NCBI RefSeq assembly: GCF_017591435.1
Contig: NC_059289.1
Span: forward strand, 17,741,273-17,805,272
From: Portunus trituberculatus
Taxonomy: Eukaryota > Arthropoda > Malacostraca > Decapoda > Portunidae
Reading direction: 5' to 3'
Length of the DNA: 64,000 bases
The translations under genes and the position numbers were made by a program. Positions 63,311-64,000 of the stretch are shown here, in pieces. Under the pieces are notes generated by a model. The model saw only the letters and a program-made list of their open reading frames with translations, was not told the DNA's origin and ran no database searches. Every line of letters starts with the position of its first letter. The first letter of the stretch is position 1.

Positions 63311-64000
63311 TCTTGCTCTTTCCCTCAAGTCATGAGAACCTGCCCATTATTCTCCCGCCTCACGCCGCAACGCGTTCCATTGACTCACTACTATTTCATT
63401 TTTTGCTCTAAGGGGGATGGAGGAGTATTGGGTTCCTCCTCCTCCTCCTCCTCCTCCTCCTCCTCCTCCTCCCTGGAGCAAGCTGTGGCCCAATCATCGT
63501 AAGGGAGTATATCATGTGCGTAAGATTACCTGTCTTATTTCCTGCTCTTCTTCTTCTTTTTTCTTTTTCTTCTTCTTCTTTTCTGATGCGTCTGTTGTTT
63601 CCTATCCATCAATCAATTAGTTTTTTTCATTTTCATTTTCTTTCTCGTCACCAATTGCTTTCACTCAATAATTTTTCTTTTTTCTTTTCCTCCTCCTCCT
63701 CCTCTCCCCCCAACACCTCACACTCTCTCCTGTGACACCCTCTCCCTCTCTCTCCCTTGGTTTCCTCCCGCCGCGCAGCCTCCCCGCGGGGCGCATTACA
63801 TCACCGAAGCCCCCTCAAGGCAGCACTGACCCTCCCTCTAGTCTGTTAATGTTTGCCTCAGCCCGCCGCTTGTGAGGGACACCGCGATGGTCTTCAAATT
63901 TAGGACCTGAATAGTGATGTCTCGTTTTCTATGAGTAGAATTTTACGTGTCTTGAAAACGAAGTGTGTGTCCTTTTTTTTTTTTTTTTCTTCTTCTTTTT
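63311..64000. other. Pyrimidine-rich end of the window
   Basis: (CCT)n at about 63436-63472, several T/C-rich runs, and a GC-rich patch at 63765-63800. No gene with supportable exons. Confidence 0.4.

Overview
This is nuclear DNA from a eukaryote, most probably a decapod crustacean (crab or shrimp type); the taxon is an inference. The support is split genes with GT-AG introns, arthropod-type gene families (SCAMP, Hairy/E(spl), a Pro/Tyr-rich cuticle-like protein), very dense (GA)n, (AC)n and (TA)n microsatellites, and a mix of non-LTR, DIRS, SINE and MITE elements. There are no operons and no prokaryotic genes.

Layout. 0.6-0.8 kb (- strand): first coding exon of a VAT1-like zinc-free quinone oxidoreductase, running out of the window on the left. 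2.3-4.6 kb: a Harbinger-like and a hAT-like MITE and a SINE. 4.9-12.7 kb: two copies of one RNase H-bearing non-LTR retrotransposon arranged head to head, followed by a fragment of another. 12.8-14.0 kb: a possible solo LTR set in a (TA)n array. 18.06-44.66 kb (- strand): a complete SCAMP (secretory carrier membrane protein) gene whose splice phases close exactly. It has nine coding-exon positions, and the eighth (fourth membrane helix) is offered as three alternative exons that must be mutually exclusive to keep frame. A possible alternative first exon starts with Met-Gly-Ser-Lys-Gln-Ser. Its introns hold a 5.2 kb DIRS-type tyrosine-recombinase retrotransposon with its internal complementary region, and a 5 kb same-orientation train of SINE and LINE fragments joined through (AC)n tracts.

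49.15-51.39 kb (+ strand): a complete four-exon Hairy/E(spl)-type bHLH-Orange repressor gene ending in WRPW, with a 1.2 kb, 36-bp-unit minisatellite in intron 3. 56.43-60.44 kb (- strand): a large secreted Pro/Tyr-rich repeat protein, probably a cuticle structural protein. Its main exon is open for about 1,010 codons except for one missing base in a homopolymer run. The rest is introns, intergenic DNA, MITEs, SINEs and simple repeats.

The host genes have no evident functional link. The points most worth following are the SCAMP alternative exons, the (AC)n-linked retroelement train, the candidate alternative SCAMP N-terminus, and the cuticle-like protein with its His/Asp-rich and Arg-rich ends.
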